A stretch of 64,000 bases of DNA from Nonomuraea endophytica (GCF_014203235.1 NZ_JACHIN010000007.1:1-64000), one strand, 5' to 3'; shown: positions 25,954-35,343, counted from the stretch's first letter. Numbers and translations are program-made. The notes: generated from the letters alone by a model not told the origin.

Positions 25954-26853
25954 ATGGACTACGCGATCGAAGCCGAAGGGCTGGTCAAGAGATACGGCGA
26001 CAAGGCGGCCCTGGACGGGGTCGATCTCGGCGCCAGGGCCGGGACGGTGCTGGGCGTGCTCGGCCCGAACGGCGCGGGAAAAACGACGGCTGTGCGCATC
26101 CTGGCCACGTTGCAACGCCCCGACGCGGGACGGGCCCGCGTCCACGGGCACGACGTGGCCGAACGCCCCGCCGAAGTACGCAAGCTGATCGGCCTGACCG
26201 GCCAGTACGCCTCGGTGGACGAGAAGCTCACCGGCGTGCAGAACCTCATGATGATGGGCCGCCTGCTCGGCATGAACCGCTCGTCGGCCAGGGCGCGGGC
26301 GACGGAGCTGCTGGAGCGGTTCGGGCTCACCGAGGCCGGCGGGCGGGCCGCGTCCGGGTACTCCGGCGGCATGCGCCGCCGCCTCGACCTGGCCGTCAGC
26401 CTCGTCAGCCGGCCGAGCGTGCTGTTTCTCGACGAGCCGACCACCGGGCTCGACCCGCATGCCCGCAGCGAGCTCTGGGAGGTGGTCAGGGAGCTGGTCG
26501 CGGACGAGGTGACCGTGCTGCTGACCACGCAGTACCTGGAGGAGGCCGACCAGCTCGCCGACGACATCCTGCTGATCGACTCCGGCAGGGTGGCCGCCAG
26601 TGGCACGCCCGACCAGCTCAAGGCCATGGCCGGCGGGCACCGGCTGGACATCAGGCCGCTGCGGGCCGAGGACGAGGAGAAGGCCATGGCCATCCTCGGC
26701 TCCGGCGAGCTGAGCATCCCGATCCACGACCTCGCCATGGCGCCGGCCGTACTCAGGAAGCTGGACGAGGCCGGGATCGTGCTGGCCGAGCACGCGCTGC
26801 GGCTGCCCTCACTCGACGACGTCTTCCTCACCCTCACCGGAGCACGCGCATGA
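25954..26853 (+). CDS. DrrA-type ABC transporter ATP-binding protein
   Basis: ATPase of 299 residues for an ABC-2 exporter. Walker A GPNGAGKTT at about 41-49, signature YSGGMRRRLDLAVSL, Walker B LFLDEPTTGLDPH, and H-loop region LLTTQYLEEAD. The C-terminal tail LPSLDDVFLTLTG is the hallmark of the DrrA/CcmA drug-resistance subfamily. It overlaps the permease start by 4 bp. Probable drug or lipid export; substrate unknown. Confidence 0.94.
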   Translation: MDYAIEAEGLVKRYGDKAALDGVDLGARAGTVLGVLGPNGAGKTTAVRILATLQRPDAGRARVHGHDVAERPAEVRKLIGLTGQYASVDEKLTGVQNLMMMGRLLGMNRSSARARATELLERFGLTEAGGRAASGYSGGMRRRLDLAVSLVSRPSVLFLDEPTTGLDPHARSELWEVVRELVADEVTVLLTTQYLEEADQLADDILLIDSGRVAASGTPDQLKAMAGGHRLDIRPLRAEDEEKAMAILGSGELSIPIHDLAMAPAVLRKLDEAGIVLAEHALRLPSLDDVFLTLTGARA

Positions 26854-27602
26854 TCTCGCAGAGCCTCACCCTCACCTGGCGCAGCCTGGTGCCGTTGAAG
26901 AACAGTCCCGGCCAGCTGCTGGCCATGCTCATCCAGCCGGTCTTCATGATCGTCATCTTCGTCTACCTGTTCGGCGGCGCGGCGGGCGGCGACCGGGCAG
27001 AGGCCGTGCAGTACATGCTGCCCGGCGTGCTGGTGCAGGTGGCGCTGATGGCCACGATCGGCACCGGCATGAACCTGGCCACCGACATCGGCAACGGCGT
27101 CTTCGACCGGTTCAGGACGATGCCGATCGCCCGGATGGCGCCGCTGGCCGGGCGTATCCTCGCCGACCTGTGCACGATGACGGTCACGCTGGCGATGGCG
27201 GTGCTGGTCGGCTACCTGGTCGGCTTCCGCGTCACCACCTCGCCACTTGAGGCGCTGGCGGGGCTGGGCCTGGTGCTGCTGTTCACGATGGCGCTGAGCT
27301 GGGCCTCGGCCTGGATCGGCGTGATCGCCAAGTCGGTCACCGCGATGCAGGGCATCTCCACGGCCGTGCTGCTCCCGCTCACCTTCGGCAGCAGCGCCTT
27401 CATCCCCGCCACGGACCTGCCGGGCTGGCTGACCGCCTGGATGTCGGTGAACCCGGTCTCGCACCTGGCCGCGGCCCTGCGCGGCTTCACCGTCGGCGGG
27501 CTGGACGCCGCCGACGTCTGGATCACCCTCGGCTGGACCGCCGCGCTGCTCGCCGTCTTCGTACCGCTCGCGCTGCGCGCCTACAACAGGAGAGTGCGAT
27601 GA
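26850..27602 (+). CDS. DrrB-type ABC-2 transporter permease
   Basis: Permease of 250 residues with about six membrane segments and the ABC-2 pattern: QPVFMIVIFVYLFGGAAGG, QYMLPGVLVQVALMATIGTG, the motif GVFDRFRTMPIARMAPLAGRI, and FIPATDLPGWLTAWMSVNPVSH. It pairs with the DrrA-like ATPase, with ATGA overlaps at both ends (ATPase before, hydrolase after). In the cytoplasmic membrane. Confidence 0.94.
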   Translation: MISQSLTLTWRSLVPLKNSPGQLLAMLIQPVFMIVIFVYLFGGAAGGDRAEAVQYMLPGVLVQVALMATIGTGMNLATDIGNGVFDRFRTMPIARMAPLAGRILADLCTMTVTLAMAVLVGYLVGFRVTTSPLEALAGLGLVLLFTMALSWASAWIGVIAKSVTAMQGISTAVLLPLTFGSSAFIPATDLPGWLTAWMSVNPVSHLAAALRGFTVGGLDAADVWITLGWTAALLAVFVPLALRAYNRRVR

Positions 27603-29137
27603 GGACCCGCGACGGCGTCGAGCTCGCCACCACGGTACGGCTGCCGCGCACCGGCGCCCGCCACCCCGTCCTGCTGGTCCGCACCCCCTACGGCCGCGAC
27701 ACGATCCCGGGACCCGGCCTCCGCCTGGACGTGGAGCGCCTGGTCGGGGCCGGATACGCGGTGGCCGTGCAGGACGTGCGCGGCACCGGCGGTTCGGAGG
27801 GCGAGTTCCGCGTCTTCACCGGCGAGGCCGAGGACGGTTACGACGCGGTGCGCTGGGCGGCGACCCAGCCCTGGTCCGACGGGAACGTCGGCATGTTCGG
27901 CGACTCCTACCTCGGCCTCACCCAGCTCCTGGCCGCGCAGGAGCGGCCGGAGGGCCTGCGCGCGATCGCGCCCAGCCTCACCCCCGGCTCCTACCGCGAG
28001 ATCGTGTACGAGGGCGAGGTGGTGACGCTCAACAAGATCCTCACCGTCTGCGCGATGACGTTCGCCCTCGACGAGCTGCGCCGCCGCATCCGATCCGGTA
28101 CGGCGGAGCCGGTCGCGGAGGCGGAGTACCTGGCCGCGCTGGGCTTCCCCGACCGGTTCCCGCAGCGGATGCGGGAGCTGGCCGAGCGGCTGCCGCTGTC
28201 GGACCAGCCGCTCCTCAACGACCTGATGCCCGCCTACGCCGCCTGGATGGAACACCCGGACGCCGGCGCGGCGGTGTGGCGGGGCGGCACGTTCGACTAC
28301 CCGCGGATCGAGGTGCCCGCCCTGGTGAGCACCGGGTGGCACGACTTCTGCCGCGACGCCTCCATCCGCCACTTCCAGCGGCTCGGCGGGAGTTCGCGGC
28401 TGATCGTGGGCCCGTGGACGCACATCTCGCACGGGCGGGAGATCTTCGGGCGCGACTACGGGCCCACAGCCTCACAGGAGGCGATCGACTGGACGGGGCT
28501 GCATCTGGCGTGGTTCGACCACTGGCTGCGCGGCTCGCCTCTGGAGGGGCCGGTGGTGCGGTACTTCGTCATGGGGGCCGACGAGTGGCGCGACTCGCCG
28601 CGGTGGCCGGTGGCGGCGCGGCGGGTGCCGTACCACCTGGGGCAGGGCGGGGTGTTGTCCACGACGCCCTCGCACGGCACGTGGGAGTTCGCGGCCGACC
28701 CGGGCGATCCGGTGCCGACCGTGGGCGGGGCGGTCATGGACTTCACCGGGTTCGGGCCGCTGGACCAGCGGCCGCTGGACGGGCGGGCGGACGTGCTGCG
28801 CTTCGCGAGCGCGCCGCTGGTCGGCGACGTGGAGGTGACCGGGCGGGCCGAGCTGGTGGTGCGCATGTCCACGACCGCGCCGACGGCCGACGTCACGGGC
28901 AAGCTGGTCGACGTGCATCCGGACGGGCGGGCCGAGCTGCTCACCGACGCGGTCACCCGGGCCGTGGGCGGCGAGGTCGTGGTGGACCTGGGGTGGATCT
29001 CCACGGTCTTCCGGGCCGGGCATCGGATCAGGGTGGACGTGGCCGGCTCCAATTTCCCGAAATATGCCAGGAATCCGGACAAGGGGCTGACCACGATCCA
29101 CTCGCCGTCCTACGTGATGTTGCCGATCAGGTCGTAG
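27599..29137 (+). CDS. CocE/NonD family hydrolase (X-Pro dipeptidyl-peptidase-like)
   Basis: Alpha/beta hydrolase of 512 residues. The N-terminal catalytic domain has the nucleophile in GMFGDSYLGLTQ (GxSxxG) with preceding VQDVRGTGGSEG; later the HxSHGREIFGRDYG segment supplies the likely His. The C-terminal jelly roll is of the X-Pro/CocE type (DVTGKLVDVHPDGRAELLT). Family members cleave esters, amides or beta-lactam side chains. No signal peptide. It is the third gene of the exporter operon (ATGA overlap), so it may inactivate the exported compound (inference). The 3' end overlaps the SARP gene by 28 bp. Confidence 0.92.
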   Translation: MRTRDGVELATTVRLPRTGARHPVLLVRTPYGRDTIPGPGLRLDVERLVGAGYAVAVQDVRGTGGSEGEFRVFTGEAEDGYDAVRWAATQPWSDGNVGMFGDSYLGLTQLLAAQERPEGLRAIAPSLTPGSYREIVYEGEVVTLNKILTVCAMTFALDELRRRIRSGTAEPVAEAEYLAALGFPDRFPQRMRELAERLPLSDQPLLNDLMPAYAAWMEHPDAGAAVWRGGTFDYPRIEVPALVSTGWHDFCRDASIRHFQRLGGSSRLIVGPWTHISHGREIFGRDYGPTASQEAIDWTGLHLAWFDHWLRGSPLEGPVVRYFVMGADEWRDSPRWPVAARRVPYHLGQGGVLSTTPSHGTWEFAADPGDPVPTVGGAVMDFTGFGPLDQRPLDGRADVLRFASAPLVGDVEVTGRAELVVRMSTTAPTADVTGKLVDVHPDGRAELLTDAVTRAVGGEVVVDLGWISTVFRAGHRIRVDVAGSNFPKYARNPDKGLTTIHSPSYVMLPIRS

Positions 29138-32100
29138 ACCTCGTCCTGGGTCAGGGCCGCGCCCCGGGCGTGCAGCTCCGTGAAGCGGTCCTCTCCCAGT
29201 GCGGCCCGTGCCGTCGCCATGCCCACGTCGGTGTCCGTCGCGACGTCGGCACGGCCGGCGCCGAACAGCAGGGCCGCTTGCTCCATGTCGCCGCCGGCCA
29301 GCGCCGCCAGCGCGAAGCTGCCGTAGACGGTCGCCAGCACCGGCAGGTCGGGTGCCGAGCCCAGGGGCGTGCCCCACATGACCGCCAGCGCCTCCCGGTG
29401 CTGGGCGAGGCCGCCGGGCAGGTCGCCGGAGGCCACCAGGGCTCTGCCGTAGCGGGTGCGTACCGTGGCGACGAGCTGCGGGATCGGGGCGGCCCGCGCC
29501 ATCATGTCCACGGCGGCCGACAGCGCGGTCAGCGCCTGGCCGTACTCGCCGCGCTGGTAGCCGATCATCCCCTCGCCCAGCCGGAGCTGCACGAGCACGT
29601 CCGGGTTGATCTCGTCGGTGACGCCCAGCCTGGCCTTGGCCAGGTCGGCCGCCGCGCCGTCCAGGTCGCCGCCCTGCGCCCGCAGCACCGCCAGCCTGGT
29701 CAGCGTCGAGACCGACTCGTTGGCGCTGATCCACGCGCTGGTCAGCGAGGTAACCTCGGAGTAGAGGTCGGTCACCGGCCGTCCCTCACCGGCGCGCAGG
29801 GCGGCGAGCTGCAGCAGCGCCTCGCTCAGCCCCCACCGGTCGCCGATCTTCCTGAACCCGCTCACCGCCCGCTCCAGCGCCTCCTCGGTCGCCCGCGGGC
29901 CCCTGAGCATGAGCGCCGAGCTGGCCAGCCACAGGTCCTCGTCCTCGGCGTAGGAGAGCAGCAGCCCGTAGGCGTGCTCGTCGCGCCCGGCGATCATCGC
30001 CATCACGGCCTTGCCGATCCGCAGCATCGGATGGACAGGACCTTCGCTCTCGGCCCGCGCGATCAGCGCGTCCATCTCGGCCGACATGCGGTTCAGCCGC
30101 GGCCGGTCCACCACGATCCGGCCGAACATCGTCACCCCGACCGCGAACCTGCACGCCGCATAAGCCTCCGCCAGCCCCGGCGGCGGCTCCTCGCCCGCCA
30201 GCGCGAGCGCCTGCTCGGCCCACTGCGCGGACTCCTGCCGGTAGCCGCACATCCACCAGTACCAGTTCAGCGCGCCGCACAGCCGCAGCGCCGTCCCGGT
30301 CTCGCGCTCGTCCAGCGCCCAGCGCAGCGCCGCCGCGCAGTTGTCGCGCTCGGCCGCCAGCCGCTCGATCCACTCGATCTGCTCATCCGTCCGCAGGTAC
30401 GGCACCGCCGTCTCGGCCAGCTCCCGCATGTGAACGGCCAGCCGCCTCCTGAACTCCCCGCTCTCCCCCGCCTCGGCCAGCCGTTCCAGCGCGTACGCGC
30501 GGATCGTCTCCAGCATCCGGTAGCGCCCGTCGTCGCCCGCCTGCACCAGCGACTTGTCGGCCAGCGCGCCCAGAACGTCAGGGTCGCCCCCGCACACCGC
30601 CTCCACCGACTCCAGCGCCGCGCCGCCCGCGAACACCCCCATCCGCCGCAGCAGCGCCCGCTCGTCCGCGGTGAGCAGGTCCCAGCTCCACTCGACGACC
30701 GCTCTGAGCGTCTGCTGCCGGGGCAACGCGGTACGGCTGCCGCCGGTCAGCAGCCGGAACCGGTCGTCGATGCGCTCGGCGAGCTGCCGCGTGGTCATCG
30801 TGCGCAGCCGGGCGGCGGCCAGTTCGATGGCCAGCGGCATGCCGTCGAGGCGGCGGCAGATGTCCGCGACGTCACCGACGTTGCCCGCGTCCAGCCGGAA
30901 CGACGGCCGCGCCGCGACCGCCCGGTCCAGCAGCAGCCGTACCGCCGGGTAGGCGGCCGCCCGCTCGGCGTCCACACCCTCGGGCGGCAGTTCCAGCGGC
31001 GGGATGGGCACCAGCCGCTCGCCCGCGACGTTCAGCGGTTCCCTGCTGGTGGTCAGGACCCGGAGTCCTGGGCAGAGCGCCAGCAGCCGCTCGGCCACGA
31101 CGGCGGCGGCCTCGATCACGTGCTCGCAGTTGTCCAGCACGATCAGCGCCCGCTCGCGCCCGAGCCGCTCGGCCACCCGGGTCACCGGATCCTCGCCCGG
31201 CTGGTTGAGGTCGTCGCGCAGCCCGAGCGCGCCCGACAGCGCGCCGGGCACGTCGGCCGGGTCGGCGATCGGGGCCAGCTCGACCATCCAGGCGTCGCCC
31301 TCGCGCAGGGCGGCCTCGGTGGCCAGGCGGGTCTTGCCCGCGCCGCCAGGACCGACGATCGTCGCGAGCCTCGCCTGCCCGAGCAGGCTGACGAGCTGGG
31401 CCAGTTCGTCGGCCCTGCCGACGAAGCCGGTGAGCGGCGCGCGTACGTTGCCCTTGGCCTGGCGCGGCTCGGGACGGCGGGCCGGGACCTCGCCCTTGAG
31501 CACGGCGAGGTGAGCGGCGCGCAGGTCGGGACCAGGATCCACGCCCAGGTCGGTGGCCAGGGCGCCCCTGACCCGCTCGAACAGCGCGAGCGCGTCGGCC
31601 TGGCGGCCCGCCGCGGCCAGGGCGCGCATGGCGAGACCGGCCAGGCGTTCGCGGTGCGGCTGCGCGGCCAGTTCCTCGCTCAGCCCGGCGGCCAGGGCGG
31701 CGACCTCACCATCGCCCGGCGCCCTTGCCAGCACGGCCTGGGCGTGGGCCTCCAGGGCGAGCAGGCGTTCCTCCTGCAGCCCCGCCGCGACGTTGGCCAG
31801 ATGCGGCACCGCCAGCAGATCGGCCAGCGCGGGCCCCCGCCACAGCGCCAGCGCCGCCTCCAGAGCGGGCTCGCGATCCTTGCCCGCCTTCAGGGTGTCC
31901 TGTGGGTTGCGGACGGTCCGCGTGGAAGCGTCGACGGTCTGGGTGAAGGCGTGGGCGTCGACCCGCTCGCGTGGGATCGGCAGGACGTAACCGCCCGCGC
32001 GGCCGTCCACCGTCAGGTACGGGCGCAACGCGGCGCGCAGGCGCTTGACCAGGGTCTGCAGGGCGTTGGCCGCGTTGGCCGGCGGCTCGTCCGGCCACAG

Positions 32101-32253
32101 CGCGTCGATCAGCCGCTCGGCGCTGACGACCTGCCCGGCCTCCAGCGCGAGCATCGCCAGCAGCGCGCGCACCCGGGCGCCGCCCACGGACACGGGGACG
32201 CCGTCGTTCGTGACCTCCAGCGGTCCGAGGATGGATATGCGCACGCACTCCAT
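29110..32253 (-). CDS. AfsR/SARP-type transcriptional regulator (BTAD, NB-ARC-like ATPase, TPR)
   Basis: Large regulator of 1047 residues: winged-helix DNA-binding domain at about 1-95, bacterial transcriptional activation domain at about 97-245, then an ATPase module with Walker A GPGGAGKTR (301-309) and VLDNCEHV, and a C-terminal TPR-like region. Such SARP proteins often activate antibiotic or export genes. It lies 12 bp after a MerR-family gene on the same strand, probably co-transcribed. The convergent CocE-type hydrolase overlaps its last 28 bp. Confidence 0.92.
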   Translation of the reverse strand: MECVRISILGPLEVTNDGVPVSVGGARVRALLAMLALEAGQVVSAERLIDALWPDEPPANAANALQTLVKRLRAALRPYLTVDGRAGGYVLPIPRERVDAHAFTQTVDASTRTVRNPQDTLKAGKDREPALEAALALWRGPALADLLAVPHLANVAAGLQEERLLALEAHAQAVLARAPGDGEVAALAAGLSEELAAQPHRERLAGLAMRALAAAGRQADALALFERVRGALATDLGVDPGPDLRAAHLAVLKGEVPARRPEPRQAKGNVRAPLTGFVGRADELAQLVSLLGQARLATIVGPGGAGKTRLATEAALREGDAWMVELAPIADPADVPGALSGALGLRDDLNQPGEDPVTRVAERLGRERALIVLDNCEHVIEAAAVVAERLLALCPGLRVLTTSREPLNVAGERLVPIPPLELPPEGVDAERAAAYPAVRLLLDRAVAARPSFRLDAGNVGDVADICRRLDGMPLAIELAAARLRTMTTRQLAERIDDRFRLLTGGSRTALPRQQTLRAVVEWSWDLLTADERALLRRMGVFAGGAALESVEAVCGGDPDVLGALADKSLVQAGDDGRYRMLETIRAYALERLAEAGESGEFRRRLAVHMRELAETAVPYLRTDEQIEWIERLAAERDNCAAALRWALDERETGTALRLCGALNWYWWMCGYRQESAQWAEQALALAGEEPPPGLAEAYAACRFAVGVTMFGRIVVDRPRLNRMSAEMDALIARAESEGPVHPMLRIGKAVMAMIAGRDEHAYGLLLSYAEDEDLWLASSALMLRGPRATEEALERAVSGFRKIGDRWGLSEALLQLAALRAGEGRPVTDLYSEVTSLTSAWISANESVSTLTRLAVLRAQGGDLDGAAADLAKARLGVTDEINPDVLVQLRLGEGMIGYQRGEYGQALTALSAAVDMMARAAPIPQLVATVRTRYGRALVASGDLPGGLAQHREALAVMWGTPLGSAPDLPVLATVYGSFALAALAGGDMEQAALLFGAGRADVATDTDVGMATARAALGEDRFTELHARGAALTQDEVYDLIGNIT

Positions 32254-32265
32254 CCTGCCGGGTGC

Positions 32266-33063
32266 TCACGACTTCAGGTGCACGGCCACCTCCATGCCCA
32301 CCGGCTGCCCCTCCTCCAGCAGGCCGATCTGGCGCACCTGGGACAGCGACACCTCGGCGCCGCTCTCCTGCGCGGCGGCCAGCAGCGCGAGCACGGCCGG
32401 GTGGGTGGCGCCCTCCACCATGGGCACGTCCTGGTCCCAGCGCCAGCGCACCACCATCTCCCGGCCCGTCTCGATGGTGCCGCGCTCGACGTCCGTCCAG
32501 GACTCCGGCGGCAGGGCGGCGACCGGCCAGCAGCACAGCACCTGGACCTCGGTCTCGCTGCCGGGGGTGGCCCTGATCGTGGTCCAGAACGCGCCGGTCG
32601 GGCGGTTGCCCTCCGCGTCCAGGCGCCGCCACAACCCGGCGAACAGCGCGTTGGCCTCCTCGTCGTCGGCGATGTCCGGGGGCAGGACGACACCTGCCCA
32701 GGGCTGGGCCTCGGCCTGCCGTACCTCCGTCTGCCAGTGGATGGGGCCGGCGAGCAGGCGCTCCAGGGCGTCGAGCGCGGCGTCCTGGCGTTCGCGGTCG
32801 GCGGCCAGCCTGGCGCGGTGGTCGGCCAGCGTGGCCGTCGCGGACTCGGCGTCCTGGAGCAGCTTGGGCGCCTCGGCGAGTGGCAGGTCGGCGGCGCGGG
32901 CGGCCTTGAGCCTGAGTGCGTGCTCGAACTGGGTGGCGCTGTAGCGGCGGTGCCGCGACCACGGGTCCACCGAGACGGGCGGAAGCAGGCCCTGCTCGTC
33001 GTACAGGCGCAGGGCCTTCAGGCTCAGACCGGTCAGCTCGGCGAATTCCCCGATGTTCATCAT
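32266..33063 (-). CDS. MerR family transcriptional regulator with ligand-binding C-terminus
   Basis: Regulator of 265 residues. The N-terminal MerR helix-turn-helix and wing read MNIGEFAELTGLSLKALRLYDEQGLLPPV and SRHRRYSATQ, followed by a coiled dimerisation helix. The C-terminal 150 residues resemble a GyrI/effector-binding domain (EVQVLCCWPVAALP, EVAVHLKS) that would bind a small molecule. A dyad fitting a MerR-type operator lies directly upstream. The SARP gene follows 12 bp downstream, so it probably controls itself and that regulator. Confidence 0.88.
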   Translation of the reverse strand: MMNIGEFAELTGLSLKALRLYDEQGLLPPVSVDPWSRHRRYSATQFEHALRLKAARAADLPLAEAPKLLQDAESATATLADHRARLAADRERQDAALDALERLLAGPIHWQTEVRQAEAQPWAGVVLPPDIADDEEANALFAGLWRRLDAEGNRPTGAFWTTIRATPGSETEVQVLCCWPVAALPPESWTDVERGTIETGREMVVRWRWDQDVPMVEGATHPAVLALLAAAQESGAEVSLSQVRQIGLLEEGQPVGMEVAVHLKS

Positions 33064-33074
33064 GGGACCAGTGT

Positions 33075-33099
33075 GGGACCTGCCCCTGGGGGAGGTTCC
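33075..33099 (-). promoter_or_regulatory. Dyad operator upstream of the MerR gene
   Basis: GGGACCTGCCCC (33075-33086) and GGGGAGGTTCC (33089-33099) form an imperfect inverted repeat with a one- to two-base centre. It lies 12 bp upstream of the MerR start. MerR regulators bind such dyads in promoter spacers; autoregulation is inferred. Confidence 0.5.
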
Positions 33100-33111
33100 A
33101 GTCGTTGGTCC

Positions 33112-33147
33112 GGGCGCCGTGCGCGGATCCCCACGCGCACGGCGCCC
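33112..33147 (-). terminator. Terminator hairpin after the cellulase gene
   Basis: Perfect 14-bp stem: GGGCGCCGTGCGCG (33112-33125) with CGCGCACGGCGCCC (33134-33147) and an 8-nt loop, 11 bp after the cellulase stop. It separates that gene from the MerR/SARP unit. Confidence 0.85.
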
Positions 33148-33158
33148 GGGTCGGGGGG

Positions 33159-35240
33159 TTAGAAGTCGTCAGGCAGGCGGACCTGGTCGCGGATCCACCG
33201 TCCCGCCTCCTTCAGCCGGCTGGTGCCGGTGAACGGGCCGCCAGGGCAGGTGCCCTCGGTGAAGACGGCGCCGGAGAGGGGGTCGTCGGAGAAGTTCCAG
33301 TTGACCCAGCTGATCTTCTTCTGTGCCATCAGGTCGATGTACTGCTGCGACCTGCTGAAGTTGTTGCCGCCGCCGCCCGATGACGTCTGCGTGCCGAACT
33401 CGGTGACGAACATCGGCAGGCGGTCGGCCGCGCGGGACAGGGTGTTGAGGTAGTTGGTGCCGTGCGAGGCGGCGTAGAAGTGGAACGTGTACATGATGTT
33501 GGTCGCGTTGACCGGGTTGTTGATGATCTCGGTCTCGTCGGAGCTCTCGGAGACGCCGAGCGAGGACCAGGCTCGGGTGCCGACCAGGATCGTGCTCTCG
33601 GGGTCGTTGGCCCTGATCACCGGGATGATCTGGTGGGCGTAGTCGCGGATGCGCGACCAGGCGACGCCGCTGGGCTCGTTCATGACCTCGTAGAGCAGGT
33701 TCTTCTTGTTGTTGTGGCGCTGGGCGATCTCGGTGAAGAACGTCTTGGCCTTGTTGAGGTTGTTCTGGGCGAATGGGTCACCGGGGTTGAGCATGTGCCA
33801 GTCGACGATGGCGTACATGCCGCGGGAGGTGGCCTGCTCGATCAGGTTGTGCACCCGGTCGGTGAACGCCCGGGGGTTGGTGTCGTAGCCGCCCTCCTGG
33901 ATGTACATGGAGATGCGCAGGACGTCCGACTTCCAGTCGTCGGCCAGGGCATTGAGCGAGGCGGTGTTGAGGCAGTCGTAGTGCCACTGGATGCCGTGGC
34001 TGCTCATGCCGCGCAGCTGGATCTGCTTGCCGTTCTCGTTGCAGAGCTTGATCCCGCACACGCGCAGCTGGCCGTTGGCATCAACCGGGGTGCCGCCGCT
34101 GGTGGGCGGCTGGGTGGTGGCGGTGACGGCGGCGCTGCGGTCGGACTCGTTGTCGGACGGGTCGCGCGCGGTCACGGTGTAGGTGTGCGTGGAGGAGCCG
34201 GCCAGGCCGGTCACGGTGGCCGTGGTGCCGGTGACGGTGGCGACGACGGTGTCACCCTCACGTACCCGGTAGTCCTTGATCGTGCCGCTGTTGTCCGTGG
34301 CGGCGTTCCAGGCCAGCGAGATCGAGCTGGACGTGGTCCCGGTCGAGCGCGGGTTGCCGGGGACGGTGGGCTTCTCGGTGTCGGGCGGTCCGGTGACGCC
34401 GACGCTGAGGCGGTCGAGGTTGGGGCCGCCGTTGGCGGTGGTCGAGCTGGCCCTGACGGTGTTGGCGCCCGCGTTCAGGGCGGCGTTCACCTGGACCTCC
34501 TGCCAGGTGCTCCACGCGCCGGTGCCGGGGAAGTCCTTGGTCTGGGCGCTGCCGTTGACGCTGATGGACATCGGGCGGTTGACGGTGGTGCCGTTGGCGT
34601 AGCGGAAGGTCAGGGTGGCGTTGCCGGCGGCGGCCGCGTTCACGGTGAACTCGACGGCGGAACCGGTGACGTTGTCGTAGTTGACGAAGCCGGTGCCGGT
34701 GAACCCGGCGTGGTTGGACTCCACCACGCCCTGGGTGATCGTGGCGTCCTCGGCCTGGTGGTCGTTGCCGGGCGTGGCGGCGACCTCGGCGTCCAGATAG
34801 TCCCAGTTCGGGTTGCCGCCGGTGGCGGAGGCCGTGGCTCTGATCGTGTTCGCGCCGGCCACGACCGGTGCGGTCAGCGTGGCGGTGGCCCAGGTGCTCC
34901 AGGCGCCGGTGGGGTTGAAGGCGCGGTCGTCGGCGATCAGGGCGCCGTTGACGGAGATGTCACTGGGGCGGTTGGCGGTGGTGCCGTTGGCGTAGCGGAG
35001 CGCCAGGGTGGCGGTGCCGGCTGCGGGGGCGTTGAACGTCCACTCCACGTACGGCCCCGCCACGTTGTCGCCGTTGACGAAGCCGGTGCCGGAGAAGCCG
35101 GGGTGGTTGGACTCGACGGCACCCTGCGAGATCGTGGCGTTCTCCGCCTCGAGCCGGGTGGGCGCGGCTTCGGCGGGCAGTGCGGGTAAGAGGGCCAGAC
35201 AGACGGCGGCCAGAGTGATCAGCCGCGTGGAACGATGCAT
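33159..35240 (-). CDS. Secreted GH5 cellulase with two CBM35-like domains and FnIII
   Basis: Secreted endoglucanase-type enzyme of 693 residues. Signal peptide about 1-26. Two CBM35/CBM6-type modules (LEAENATISQGAVESNHPGFSGTG and the related repeat at about 161) occupy 28-155 and 161-283, FnIII is at about 288-376, and GH5 at about 390-693. The acid/base Glu522 is in VMNEPS and the nucleophile Glu614 in FVTEFG. It should cleave beta-1,4-glucan or a related polymer outside the cell. ATG 35240 is chosen because the signal peptide starts there; the frame remains open further upstream but is not protein-like. Confidence 0.93.
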   Translation of the reverse strand: MHRSTRLITLAAVCLALLPALPAEAAPTRLEAENATISQGAVESNHPGFSGTGFVNGDNVAGPYVEWTFNAPAAGTATLALRYANGTTANRPSDISVNGALIADDRAFNPTGAWSTWATATLTAPVVAGANTIRATASATGGNPNWDYLDAEVAATPGNDHQAEDATITQGVVESNHAGFTGTGFVNYDNVTGSAVEFTVNAAAAGNATLTFRYANGTTVNRPMSISVNGSAQTKDFPGTGAWSTWQEVQVNAALNAGANTVRASSTTANGGPNLDRLSVGVTGPPDTEKPTVPGNPRSTGTTSSSISLAWNAATDNSGTIKDYRVREGDTVVATVTGTTATVTGLAGSSTHTYTVTARDPSDNESDRSAAVTATTQPPTSGGTPVDANGQLRVCGIKLCNENGKQIQLRGMSSHGIQWHYDCLNTASLNALADDWKSDVLRISMYIQEGGYDTNPRAFTDRVHNLIEQATSRGMYAIVDWHMLNPGDPFAQNNLNKAKTFFTEIAQRHNNKKNLLYEVMNEPSGVAWSRIRDYAHQIIPVIRANDPESTILVGTRAWSSLGVSESSDETEIINNPVNATNIMYTFHFYAASHGTNYLNTLSRAADRLPMFVTEFGTQTSSGGGGNNFSRSQQYIDLMAQKKISWVNWNFSDDPLSGAVFTEGTCPGGPFTGTSRLKEAGRWIRDQVRLPDDF

Positions 35241-35265
35241 GGGGGGGTCCACTCCTACTCGTTCA

Positions 35266-35322
35266 TTAGGAAACTTAACTAACGAGCAAACGGAGAATAG
35301 ATCCGACGTCTGTTCGGAACAA
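35266..35322 (-). promoter_or_regulatory. Cellulase promoter with TTAG...CTAA operator-like element
   Basis: On the minus strand TTGTTC (35317-35322), 17 bp, TATTCT (35294-35299), then 11 bp to the element TTAGTTAAGTTTCCTAA (35266-35282), flanked by CGTT/AACG. Layout and element match those upstream of the CBM2 chitinase. The element is an imperfect inverted repeat here. Confidence 0.6.
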
Positions 35323-35343
35323 GGCCCAAATTGACAAGCGCCT

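Noticed and set aside
25423-33063. Antibiotic biosynthesis cluster (exporter, SARP, MerR, hydrolase)
   Set aside because: No synthase, cyclase or precursor-peptide gene is present. The set alone supports resistance or regulation only.
28276-33162. Open plus-strand frame of more than 1,600 codons across the hydrolase, SARP and MerR genes
   Set aside because: It is antisense or out of frame to three well-supported genes, rich in Arg/Gly/Ala/His/Pro, and has no domain. It is a by-product of GC-rich third positions.
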